58,717 bases of DNA, taken from the NCBI GenBank assembly GCA_947450165.1, contig CANFUJ010000002.1, forward strand, positions 1 through 58,717, read 5' to 3'. Below are positions 30,434 to 39,767 of this stretch, in pieces. Made by a program: the position numbers and the translations under genes. Every line of letters begins with the position of its first letter. Position 1 is the stretch's first letter. Source of the stretch: Chitinophagaceae bacterium (GTDB taxonomy: Bacteria > Bacteroidota > Bacteroidia > Chitinophagales > Chitinophagaceae). Below the pieces are notes generated by a model. That model saw only the letters and a list, made by a program, of their open reading frames with translations. It did not search any database and was not told the origin of the DNA.

Positions 30434-31621
30434 TTAAATATTTGCGATTTCTAAAAAAAGTCTGCCGAATTTTTTTACATTTATTTGATATGATTCAAAT
30501 GCGCTCTTTTCTTTTTGAATATCAGGGAATGTGATATTCTCTGTATTTTGTAAAATGGTTTGAATTTTAAAAGCCAAATCCGCTGCATTATTGGATTCAA
30601 ATTCAAATGGGTTGTCGATTATCTGTTCTTTATGAACTTCAATGTCAGATGTTAATATATCTTTTCCAAGCGCTTTAGCTTCTTCTACAGAGGTGCTCCA
30701 ACCTTCATTTAAAGAAGGCTGTATCATCGCCGTACTTTTTCTGTATAATGCCAATTGATCTAATCTTGGAATCAATCCTAGTAGAAAAACTTGACTTCGG
30801 ATTTTATAATCAGTAAGCATTTGAAGGATTTCATTTGCATAACTTTCGTTTCGATAGTCTACTATATTTCCAGTACAAACAAGATTAATGATGATGCCTT
30901 TTTTTTTCAACAATCCCATAGCTTCATAAATCACTTTATGATTTTTAGTAGGTGCGAATAAATTAGAAACAATAAAATACTTTTCAGGCAAATCATATTT
31001 TTTAACAACCCAATCTAAATCAATTTCTTTCAAATTTTTTGGATCAATATAAACAGCAAAAGGCATCACATAAGTTTTACCTTTTGTAATTGGGAAAAGT
31101 CGATGACAATCTTTTTCGCAAAAATTACTGCTAAGGATAATTTTTTTTGAGTTTTTTGCTATTCCAGAAATTAATTGTTCAGCTTTTGATGTAACTTTTT
31201 TACTTGCCCCATTTGGAAAATGATGATATTGGAAGTCAGCAATCCAAGATGCCACATTTATTTTCCGATATTTCGAAGGTATATTTGAAGGAAATACAAA
31301 ATCAAAATTATTTTTTTTAAAACAATCAACAAATCTAAGATCGAAATTTTCAAGTATGGTCTCATTGATTTTCCACCACAATTTCTTTAAAATATTATTT
31401 GATCTAAAAGCATTTTCAATGGGGTGAACAATAATTTTCACAGATGTAAAATCTGCAAGGTCAGGAAACAACTGTGATTCTTTTTTAAATAAATGTAATT
31501 CTATTTCGTTGTTATTTTCTACTTTATCAAGTGCATTTATTAGATTTGTTGTGTATTGAATCCCTCCCTGCCATCCTGCATCGCCTAGCGCTAGAATTGC
31601 GATTTTCTTAACCATTCTCAT
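30434..31621 (-). CDS. Family 4 glycosyltransferase
   Basis: DAGWQGGIQYTTNLINAL; YFIVSNLFAPTKNHKVIYEAMGLL; AMIQPSLNEGWSTSVEEAKALGKDILTSD. Confidence 0.9.
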   Translation of the reverse strand: MRMVKKIAILALGDAGWQGGIQYTTNLINALDKVENNNEIELHLFKKESQLFPDLADFTSVKIIVHPIENAFRSNNILKKLWWKINETILENFDLRFVDCFKKNNFDFVFPSNIPSKYRKINVASWIADFQYHHFPNGASKKVTSKAEQLISGIAKNSKKIILSSNFCEKDCHRLFPITKGKTYVMPFAVYIDPKNLKEIDLDWVVKKYDLPEKYFIVSNLFAPTKNHKVIYEAMGLLKKKGIIINLVCTGNIVDYRNESYANEILQMLTDYKIRSQVFLLGLIPRLDQLALYRKSTAMIQPSLNEGWSTSVEEAKALGKDILTSDIEVHKEQIIDNPFEFESNNAADLAFKIQTILQNTENITFPDIQKEKSAFESYQINVKKFGRLFLEIANI

Positions 31622-32523
31622 CCATTTAAATTTTTAAACCATGAAGACAAATCACCTAATCCTTCTTCAATTAAAATTGGCGATCCGAATCCAATAGATT
31701 TCAATTTTGAAATATCCGCACACCAATTTAAAGGATCTCCTTTTCTGACTTGAGTGTTAAAACGAATTACTGTTTTAAAATCAAGACTATTGATAAAAAT
31801 ATTAATCGCTTTTTCAATTGCTGTTTCAATACCACTGGCTACATTATAAATATCACCAATCATTGGAGAATTTTGTGCAACTATTTCGATGGCATTTACT
31901 AGATCATTAACATGGATAAAATCCCTACTTTCATTGCCAGTACCCATTAATTCAAGTGAAATATTATTAATGATCAACTTATTATAGACATCCCAAAAAA
32001 TCTGTTTTTTCAATCCCTTTCCATAAACAGAAAAAGGCCTCAGAATTGATATATTTAAGCCATATAATTGTACATATTCTGTACAAAGATTTTCAGAAAT
32101 AAGTTTATGCCACCCGTAAGCAGATAATGGCTTTAATTCATCGGTTTCTTTTATTGGTAGTTTTTTAGGATTACCATAAACAGCAGCACTTGACAAATGA
32201 ATTAATTTGACTTGGGGTTTAAATTTTCTAATGGCATCCAATACTTTAATCAAATCCAAACAATTTGATTCAAAATCAATTAATGGATGGTTCATTGATA
32301 AACCAACATTACCACTTCCTGAAGCATTGATGATTAAATCAAAATCATTTTCTGAAATGATGTTTTCGATTTCAAAAGACAACCTTGAAACTTTTCGATA
32401 TGTGTATTCCTTTGAAGGCTGTTCAAATAAATCAACACCAAAAATATGGTGATTTCTTTTCGAAAAATGAGCAACACAATGTGAACCTATAAAACCTTCA
32501 GAACCTAAAATTAAAATTTTCAA
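31618..32523 (-). CDS. NAD-dependent epimerase/dehydratase (extended SDR)
   Basis: MKILILGSEGFIGSHCVAHF; LSSAAVYGNPKKLPIKE; SAYGWHKLISE; RPFSVYGKG. Confidence 0.9.
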   Translation of the reverse strand: MKILILGSEGFIGSHCVAHFSKRNHHIFGVDLFEQPSKEYTYRKVSRLSFEIENIISENDFDLIINASGSGNVGLSMNHPLIDFESNCLDLIKVLDAIRKFKPQVKLIHLSSAAVYGNPKKLPIKETDELKPLSAYGWHKLISENLCTEYVQLYGLNISILRPFSVYGKGLKKQIFWDVYNKLIINNISLELMGTGNESRDFIHVNDLVNAIEIVAQNSPMIGDIYNVASGIETAIEKAINIFINSLDFKTVIRFNTQVRKGDPLNWCADISKLKSIGFGSPILIEEGLGDLSSWFKNLNG

Positions 32524-32540
32524 TGTACCCGATTTGTTGT

Positions 32541-33170
32541 TTATTTATTTGACTCTATAGTTCTGATTACTCGAGATGGATTGCCAATATTAACTGTCCA
32601 AGGAGCAATATCTTCTTTAACAAGTGTATTGGCTCCAATTATTGCCCCTTCTCCTATTTTTACGCCTCTCATAATAGTTGCATTAAACCCAATCCAAACA
32701 TCATCACCTATAATAATTTCTGCTGGCTTAATATCTGTTTTTGTATGAATGCCTGTATTGACGAAGTGTACGTTTTCATTATACCTTTCGATGGCATCTA
32801 AAGGATGAGAGATATTATCATGAATATTTACATTATGCGCAATCAATACTCTAGAACCAATTTTTATTTTTTTGGCGGACCAAATCCTAGTATTTGGACC
32901 GATAAAACAATCTTCCCCAATTTCAATTTCTCCATCAAAATCAAACAAAAGTAAACTTCCCATTATTCTTGAATTCTTCCCTATTCTAAATTTTTCCTTT
33001 GGATGAGCGTTATTTAAAATTGAAGCTTCGCTTGAAATCCATACATTTTCTCCAATCAAAGCCATTTCATTTAATCGCTTTTGTCTTTTTTCAGATTCAA
33101 TTCTAACGGATTCAAAGTATCCAATTTTATAAAAAAAATAAGATATCTTCTTTACGATTTTTTTAAGCAT
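32541..33170 (-). CDS. Hexapeptide-repeat acetyltransferase
   Basis: IEIGEDCFIGPNTRIWSAKKIKIGSRVLIAHNVNIHDN; IIGDDVWIGFNATIMRGVKIGEGAIIGANTLVKEDIAPWTVNIGNPSRVIR. Confidence 0.92.
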   Translation of the reverse strand: MLKKIVKKISYFFYKIGYFESVRIESEKRQKRLNEMALIGENVWISSEASILNNAHPKEKFRIGKNSRIMGSLLLFDFDGEIEIGEDCFIGPNTRIWSAKKIKIGSRVLIAHNVNIHDNISHPLDAIERYNENVHFVNTGIHTKTDIKPAEIIIGDDVWIGFNATIMRGVKIGEGAIIGANTLVKEDIAPWTVNIGNPSRVIRTIESNK

Positions 33171-34410
33171 TATACCAATTTGGATTTAATATAACAGAAC
33201 CATAATCATAGCCTTCATATAATGCAAAATCAGAACCATTATCATGAATTCTAAAAGGACAAATATTTTCTTGAATATCATTTATTACCAGATCCTTGGC
33301 CCATATTGCTACTACCAATGAATAATAATTTGGTGCAATGACACTAGCAGGCAAATCCACAAAACCGTGAATTTCATTTTTATCGTTTTTATTGAAATAT
33401 GTAATCGATTTCAAAATTGTTGATACCCTATTTTGAAGCTTGTCTTGAATACCAATACCAATTTGAAGATTTGGGATTTCTTCATCAATATTTAATACAA
33501 AATCTATTCTTACCTTTTCATTAAACGTAAAATCAGATTTAGTATGATTTTCTGAATTTTTCAAAACAACAGTTTTAATAAAATTCGACTTTCCATTTGC
33601 TTTTGTTTGATCGTAATAATAACCTTCTGTAGTCAGATTATTAAAGTTGACATAATTTTGAATAATGTGATCGATTTCTCCATCAATTTCAATTTTACCC
33701 TTATTTAAAAGGATCCCTTTATTGCAGAGTTTTGACACCACGCCCATATTATGACTCACAAATAAAACAGTCCTTCCTTCATTTTTACTCACATCTTCCA
33801 TCTTACCCAAACATTTTTTTTGAAACTGGGCATCGCCTACAGCTAATACTTCATCAACGATTAATATCTCTGGTTCAAGATGAGCAGCAACGGCAAAGGC
33901 TAAACGCACATACATGCCACTGCTATATCTTTTAACTGGTGTATCTAAAAACTTTTCTACCTCTGCAAAATCAACAATTGCATCAAAATGCTTTTTGATT
34001 TCAGCTCTACTCATTCCTAAAATCGCTCCATTTAAATAAATATTTTCTCTCCCAGAAAGCTCGGGATGAAATCCGGTTCCAACTTCCAACAAAGAAGCAA
34101 TGCGGCCTTTTATTTTAATGGAACCATTTGTAGGCTCTGTAATTCTGGATAAAATTTTCAACAATGTACTTTTCCCAGCCCCATTTCTGCCAATAATACC
34201 TACTCTATCTCCTTGTTCAATTTCAAAATCAATATCTTTTAACGCCCAAAACTCTTCTTTGGTTTTATTTGTTGATTTCCAATTGGAAAAGGAAAATATC
34301 TTTTTTGTTTTTTGAGCTATTACATCTCTCAAAGCGGTATAGCTTTCTTTACCCTCATGATTTAGGATGTAAGATTTAGAAAGCCCACGAACTTCTATAA
34401 TTTTTGACAA
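33163..34410 (-). CDS. Polysaccharide ABC transporter ATP-binding protein with C-terminal Wzt-like domain
   Basis: GIIGRNGAGKSTLLKILSRI, RYSSGMYVRLAFAVAAHLEPEILIVDEVLAVGDAQFQKKC; ~150 aa beta-rich C-terminal extension. Confidence 0.93.
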   Translation of the reverse strand: MSKIIEVRGLSKSYILNHEGKESYTALRDVIAQKTKKIFSFSNWKSTNKTKEEFWALKDIDFEIEQGDRVGIIGRNGAGKSTLLKILSRITEPTNGSIKIKGRIASLLEVGTGFHPELSGRENIYLNGAILGMSRAEIKKHFDAIVDFAEVEKFLDTPVKRYSSGMYVRLAFAVAAHLEPEILIVDEVLAVGDAQFQKKCLGKMEDVSKNEGRTVLFVSHNMGVVSKLCNKGILLNKGKIEIDGEIDHIIQNYVNFNNLTTEGYYYDQTKANGKSNFIKTVVLKNSENHTKSDFTFNEKVRIDFVLNIDEEIPNLQIGIGIQDKLQNRVSTILKSITYFNKNDKNEIHGFVDLPASVIAPNYYSLVVAIWAKDLVINDIQENICPFRIHDNGSDFALYEGYDYGSVILNPNWYNA

Positions 34411-34422
34411 TGTTCTAAATAA

Positions 34423-35265
34423 TTAAATGTTATCTGCAAAAGATTTTTCCATTTTTCTAAAATAGCTAATGCCTATAATTAGAAAAATAACAATTACAAC
34501 AAATGAAAATAAGAATGAACGCCAATTCAATGGATCGCCTAAAATACACCATCTAAATCCATCAATGACACCAACCATTGGATTTAATGCATATAATAAT
34601 TTCCATTTTTCTCCTATTACCGAACTACTAAAACCAACAGGAGTAATGTACAAACCAAATTGAATGATGAAAGGTATGATATACCGAAAATCACGATACT
34701 TAACATTTACAGCGGTAAGGTATAATCCAACTCCAAAAGCACATAGAAAGGCAAGTATGATAAAAACTGGGAGAAAAACAATATGCCAAGAAGGGATATA
34801 ATGATACCAGAACATCATTACAATTAATATCATAAAAGAAATAGCAAAATCTACCAAACTTGTAATTACAGAGCTTGCTGGAATAATGAGTCGAGGAAAA
34901 TATACTTTAGTGATGAGATTTGCATTACCAATTAAGCTATTACTAGACTCACTTAATGCATTACTAAAAAACTGCCAAGGTAGCATTCCTGCAAATACCA
35001 TTAATGCATAAGGTGCATTTCCAGGATTGTCGAGTTTGGCTATTTTACTAAATACTATGGTAAATATTATTGTTGTCAGTAAGGGCCTAATGATACTCCA
35101 TGCTGCTCCTAACACTGTTTGCTTGTATCGCACTTTAATGTCTCTCCAACTTAGAATATAGAATAATTCTCTATAACGCCATAAGTCTTTCCAATAATGT
35201 CTATCGGCTCTTCCTGATTCTAAAACCAAATCCCAATCTTCATTATTAGATCTTGTAGTCTTCAT
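34423..35265 (-). CDS. ABC-2 type polysaccharide export permease (Wzm-like)
   Basis: DLWRYRELFYILSWRDIKVRYKQTVLGAAWSIIRPLLTTIIFTIVF; six hydrophobic segments; adjacent to ATPase. Confidence 0.93.
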   Translation of the reverse strand: MKTTRSNNEDWDLVLESGRADRHYWKDLWRYRELFYILSWRDIKVRYKQTVLGAAWSIIRPLLTTIIFTIVFSKIAKLDNPGNAPYALMVFAGMLPWQFFSNALSESSNSLIGNANLITKVYFPRLIIPASSVITSLVDFAISFMILIVMMFWYHYIPSWHIVFLPVFIILAFLCAFGVGLYLTAVNVKYRDFRYIIPFIIQFGLYITPVGFSSSVIGEKWKLLYALNPMVGVIDGFRWCILGDPLNWRSFLFSFVVIVIFLIIGISYFRKMEKSFADNI

Positions 35266-35268
35266 TTG

Positions 35269-36381
35269 TTAATTTAAAATTACACGTAGCTTTTCCTTGT
35301 ATACATCATATCCAAAATTTGCCATCAAAACCTCATTGTCTACTTTTTTAATTTTTGAGTTTTCAAAATTATGCTTGATTGCATTTTTCAAAGCTTCTAT
35401 ATCCATTGGATCAATAAGCGTTCCTAGTTTTCCATTTAGTAAGGCATCAACTGAACCATCTTTATTTCCTGCAATTACGGGAAGTCCATAATACATCGCT
35501 TCAATAAATACTATTCCAAATCCTTCATTGTAACTGGGCATTACATATACATCCGACAACATAAAATAATCTTTCAAATCTTCATCTGGAATAAAACCAG
35601 TAATAACTACATTATCTATTAAACCCAATTCTGAAATCAAAGTATCAATTTTATTCTTTTCAATTTCATCATAACTTCCACCAATAATGTATTTCAAATT
35701 GGGCATTTCGTGTATTAATAATGACATCGCTTGCAATACTCTATCGTAACCTTTATAACGCTCCGTAGCATCCATTCTTGTTAAAGTGAAAAGTATTTTG
35801 TCAATCGGCTTAAACCCGTGTTTTTTCCTTAATTCCGCCTTGTCAATTTGCTTGTTTTGTATTGGAAGAAATGGATCTAAACAATTGTTTAATACTTTAT
35901 ATTTTTTTGAATCACCTCCATGAAGTTTAATCATTTCGTCCTTTGTAAATTGACTAACACATAAAATCTCATCGCAAGAACCAAGCATCTTTTTTTTAAT
36001 GCCTAATGGTAAAGACCATACCTCAATTCCATGTGCCAACATGAGCAATTTTGTTTTAGGAGAAAACAGTTTAATTAACCAACCAATAGGCAAAAGATTG
36101 ATATGGCTTAATATCACCACATCCGATTTTAATCCTTTACAAAAAGCAGCATTTAAAAATGTCAAACGCTTATTTTCAAAACCACTAAAAAAATCCGATG
36201 TAAAATAAACATTGTCTTCTGCTTGATTTGATGAATCATGAGATGAATAAATTTCCAAGCTACAATTTCCACTAAACGTATTTTCAAATAAAGCTTTACC
36301 AAAAATTCTGCAAACTTTTTCAATGCCTCCGGTTGCTGAAAATATTCTTAATGTTAAAAATAAAATGCTTTTATGCTTCAT
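35269..36381 (-). CDS. Family 4 glycosyltransferase
   Basis: FSATGGIEKVCRIFGKALFE; DVYVMPSYNEGFGIVFIEAMYYGLPVIAGNKDGSVDAL. Confidence 0.92.
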   Translation of the reverse strand: MKHKSILFLTLRIFSATGGIEKVCRIFGKALFENTFSGNCSLEIYSSHDSSNQAEDNVYFTSDFFSGFENKRLTFLNAAFCKGLKSDVVILSHINLLPIGWLIKLFSPKTKLLMLAHGIEVWSLPLGIKKKMLGSCDEILCVSQFTKDEMIKLHGGDSKKYKVLNNCLDPFLPIQNKQIDKAELRKKHGFKPIDKILFTLTRMDATERYKGYDRVLQAMSLLIHEMPNLKYIIGGSYDEIEKNKIDTLISELGLIDNVVITGFIPDEDLKDYFMLSDVYVMPSYNEGFGIVFIEAMYYGLPVIAGNKDGSVDALLNGKLGTLIDPMDIEALKNAIKHNFENSKIKKVDNEVLMANFGYDVYKEKLRVILN

Positions 36382-38164
36382 TCCTGGTTTTCATAATCAT
36401 CAACGACATCATTTGCGACCAATGCAAATTTCCATTTTTGAATTCATGGTAATATTGCTTCGTATTTTTATTACTGTCTTGCATTAGATCTTCTAGGTAT
36501 TGATTGTTTTTCATCCAATTTGAAAAAGGAAAACCAAATCCCATTTTTTTACGATTCCAAACTTGTTCAGGCAAAATATCTTTAAAAGAATCAATCAGCA
36601 AATGTTTTGGCAACTGTCCTGAAAATTTAACTTTTGCGTTAATGCTAAATACTTTTTTTATTAAATTTTTATCCAAAAATGGCACTCGAATTTCAACACC
36701 ATGCGCCATGCTCATCACATCTGCGTCTTTTAACAATTGGTTTTGCATGTACAAATTAAATTCCATCCAACTCGCTTGATTTTGAGATGGCAATTGTTTT
36801 ACATCACCCAACATTGGATTGTCGTTTATGATGTTCCAAATATCACGTTCATCGGCTTCTAAATATGTAGCAATTTCATGTACATTGTAATGACCACGCA
36901 TAAAAAGGTAGATTCCTTTTATGCCATCCATTGATAAATATGAAATTCGATTAAATGGCTTTTTAGTATTTTTCTTAAACAATTGCAGCATCGAGTTGGG
37001 CATCAAACTTAGTTTACGCGCAAAATTCATTCTTCGAAAAGAGGGATAACCTCCAAATAATTCATCCGCGCCAATGCCTGACAATACTGCTTTCAAACCA
37101 AGCTCTTTAGCATACTTACTAATAAACCAAGTATTTATCCCATCGCAACTTGGCAAATCCATCGAATTAAAAAAATTGGGAAGTTGCTTTTCAAAATCAT
37201 TTTTTGTGATTAAAAATTGATGCTTTTCTCCTTTTAATTTATTCATAACTATATCCTGATATTTTTTTTCAGAATATTCGTTTTCATTAAAGTAAATTGA
37301 TAAGGATTGTATGCCTTCTTTTTTATACTGATCTGAGAGCAACGCTAAAATGCTGGAATCAATTCCACCACTTAAAAAAACACCAACAGGTGCATCTGCT
37401 ACAAGTTGCGATTGCACCGCATTTTCAATTTGATTTCTTATTAAATTGTTTAGATTATCACCATGATTTATTTGTTGGCTAAAACTAAAAAAAGAATATG
37501 ATTGGATTGAATGTTTTCGATTTCTTAAATCATATTTGATGAAGCTGCCTTTTTGTAAACTATAAATTTCTTTTATTGTAGTATATGGTTCTGGAATATG
37601 TCCATAAGCCATTAAAAATACAGGCCAATGTTCATTTTTAATCCAATTAAAATCAACATTTTTTAATGCATTCACTTCTGAAGCAAATACAAATTGTTCG
37701 TCTTTAAAAGAATAATATAAAGGCTTAATACCCACTGCATCTCTAACCACATATAGCATTTCGTTTAATTGGTCATATAACGCAAATGCATACATGCCAT
37801 TAAATTTTTCAAAAGCATGAACATTCCATTCATCAAATGCGGCTAGAATAACTTCTGTATCCGTATGATTTGAGAATTGATGTCCTAATTGTACAAGTTG
37901 ATTTTTTAATTCAAGATAATTATACAGTTCCCCATTATAAGTAATGGTAAAACGATTTTGATAATGCATCGGTTGATGTCCGGCTTGAGATAAATCAACC
38001 AATGCCAATCTTCTATTGCCTAATACCAATGCACCGTTTTCGGAAGTATATATTCCGCCATCATCAGGTCCGCCATGGAATAGCAAATTGCACATTTTTT
38101 CAACTGTTTGCTGATTTTTTTCAGTACTCCAATTAAAATTAACGATACCTGCTATTCTACACAT
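36371..38164 (-). CDS. asnB: Asparagine synthase-like amidotransferase with variant glutaminase site
   Basis: MCRIAGIV, LFHGGPDDGG (canonical HRGPD), TYNGELYNY, DTEVILAAF; synthetase GVFLSGGIDSSILALLSD. Confidence 0.88.
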   Translation of the reverse strand: MCRIAGIVNFNWSTEKNQQTVEKMCNLLFHGGPDDGGIYTSENGALVLGNRRLALVDLSQAGHQPMHYQNRFTITYNGELYNYLELKNQLVQLGHQFSNHTDTEVILAAFDEWNVHAFEKFNGMYAFALYDQLNEMLYVVRDAVGIKPLYYSFKDEQFVFASEVNALKNVDFNWIKNEHWPVFLMAYGHIPEPYTTIKEIYSLQKGSFIKYDLRNRKHSIQSYSFFSFSQQINHGDNLNNLIRNQIENAVQSQLVADAPVGVFLSGGIDSSILALLSDQYKKEGIQSLSIYFNENEYSEKKYQDIVMNKLKGEKHQFLITKNDFEKQLPNFFNSMDLPSCDGINTWFISKYAKELGLKAVLSGIGADELFGGYPSFRRMNFARKLSLMPNSMLQLFKKNTKKPFNRISYLSMDGIKGIYLFMRGHYNVHEIATYLEADERDIWNIINDNPMLGDVKQLPSQNQASWMEFNLYMQNQLLKDADVMSMAHGVEIRVPFLDKNLIKKVFSINAKVKFSGQLPKHLLIDSFKDILPEQVWNRKKMGFGFPFSNWMKNNQYLEDLMQDSNKNTKQYYHEFKNGNLHWSQMMSLMIMKTRNEA

Positions 38165-39133
38165 TTATACCCCTTGAGATGAAAATTGTTTCTTTGAAAT
38201 ATAAAATTCGTAATTAGCTTTAAAATCTTCATATGTTTTTGATAGACCTGATTCTAAATCCATTTTTGCAAACCAACCTAAAGCGTTTATTTTATCTACC
38301 ATCAACAATTTACGTGGCGTACCATCAGGCTTGTTTGCATCTAAAATAATTTCGCCATAAAATCCGGTAACTTTTTTTACAATTTCAGCCAATTCTAAAA
38401 TAGAATGATCCACACCCGTTCCCACATTTATAATTTCTTTTAAATTATAATTCTTCATTAAAAAATGGCAGGCCAATGCCATGTCCTCAACATACAAAAA
38501 TTCTCTCAATGGTTTACCCGAACCCCAAACGGTAACAGTTTCAGCATTGTTTACTTTAGCCTCATGAAATTTTCTCAATAAAGCAGGTAAAACATGTGCG
38601 TTTTCTAAATCATAATTATCACCTGGGCCATATAAATTAGGAGGCATAACACTAATGAAATTACATCCATATTGTTGTCGATAGGCCTGACACATTTTAA
38701 TTCCAGCTAATTTAGCAATCGCATATGATTCATTTGTTGGTTCTAAAAAACCGTTTAATAAATACGATTCAGAAATGGGTTGTGGTGAGTTTTTGGGATA
38801 AATGCAACTGCTTCCTAAAAACAATAATTTTTCAACATGGTTTACATATGCAGCATGAATAACATTGTTTTGAATTGAAATGTTATCAAAATAAAATTCA
38901 GCTGGATAAGTATTATTTGCATGAATGCCACCTACTTTAGCTGCAGCTAAAAATACATATTGAGGCTTTTCATTTTTAAAAAATTCATCTACTAATCCTT
39001 TATTTCTTAGGTCTAGATCTTTAGATCGTCTTGTGATAATATTTGAATAACCTAAATTTTGAAGCAGATTCAAAATGGCATTGCCAACTAACCCATTATG
39101 TCCAGCAACATAAATTTTGTCTGATAGTTTCAT
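38165..39133 (-). CDS. fcl: GDP-L-fucose synthase
   Basis: KIYVAGHNGLVGNAIL; AAAKVGGIHANNTYPAEF; LGSSCIYPKNSPQPISESYLL; ESYAIAKLAGIKMCQAYRQQYGCNFISVMPPNLYGPGDNY. Confidence 0.93.
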   Translation of the reverse strand: MKLSDKIYVAGHNGLVGNAILNLLQNLGYSNIITRRSKDLDLRNKGLVDEFFKNEKPQYVFLAAAKVGGIHANNTYPAEFYFDNISIQNNVIHAAYVNHVEKLLFLGSSCIYPKNSPQPISESYLLNGFLEPTNESYAIAKLAGIKMCQAYRQQYGCNFISVMPPNLYGPGDNYDLENAHVLPALLRKFHEAKVNNAETVTVWGSGKPLREFLYVEDMALACHFLMKNYNLKEIINVGTGVDHSILELAEIVKKVTGFYGEIILDANKPDGTPRKLLMVDKINALGWFAKMDLESGLSKTYEDFKANYEFYISKKQFSSQGV

Positions 39134-39183
39134 TTAATTAAAAAATAAAAAGTAAAAAATCAAAAGTGACCTATGAAAGAAAT

Positions 39184-39690
39184 CTAAATAGTTTGTAATT
39201 TTTTTAAATCAAAAGTTGCATTTAATTTAACGCCCATGCTGTCTATATTAACAATGGCTTTATTATTTAAAACTTCCAAAACTATTCCTTTATAATTCAT
39301 CATTATGCCTTGTTGTACTATTACTTCATCGCCTTTTTGTAAGGGCTTATCAAAAACTTCAATATTTTCAAATTCTTGTAAGAACTTTTTTATATTAATA
39401 ATATCCGACTCTTTTACGATTGCAGGTTTACCTAACCAATGAACATAATTTAATATTCCATCAACTAATTTTATGTCCCATTTTTGTTTCTCTGCAATTT
39501 TTATAAAAAGGTATCCTTTGAATAAAGGTTCTTGTACTATTTTCTTTCGATCACTCCATTGTTTAACTACTCTATTTAATGGCAGATAATTTTCTATGCC
39601 ACGATTATCTAGCAATGTAGCAATTTTTTTCTCCCATCTAGGTCGGGTGTACACGACGTACCAGTTGACATTTTCTTGTATAAAAGACAA
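39184..39690 (-). CDS. UpxY/NusG-like transcription antitermination factor
   Basis: WYVVYTRPRWEKKIATLLDNRGIENYLPLNRVVKQWSDRKKIVQEPLFKGYLFIKI plus KOW-like KGDEVIVQQGIMMNYKGIVLEV. Start codon is TTG; no in-frame ATG upstream of the NGN domain. Confidence 0.88.
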   Translation of the reverse strand: MSFIQENVNWYVVYTRPRWEKKIATLLDNRGIENYLPLNRVVKQWSDRKKIVQEPLFKGYLFIKIAEKQKWDIKLVDGILNYVHWLGKPAIVKESDIINIKKFLQEFENIEVFDKPLQKGDEVIVQQGIMMNYKGIVLEVLNNKAIVNIDSMGVKLNATFDLKKLQTI

Positions 39691-39708
39691 AGCTTCGCTA
39701 GTCCTCAG

Positions 39709-39726
39709 TTACAGTGAAAACTGTAA
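39709..39726 (-). promoter_or_regulatory. Short perfect hairpin between wzc-like and upxY-like genes
   Basis: TTACAG-TGAAAA-CTGTAA (6-bp perfect stem, 6-nt loop). Confidence 0.4.
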
Positions 39727-39767
39727 ATAAAGACGATTAATGTGTTTTAATTATGTTTTATTTTGAT

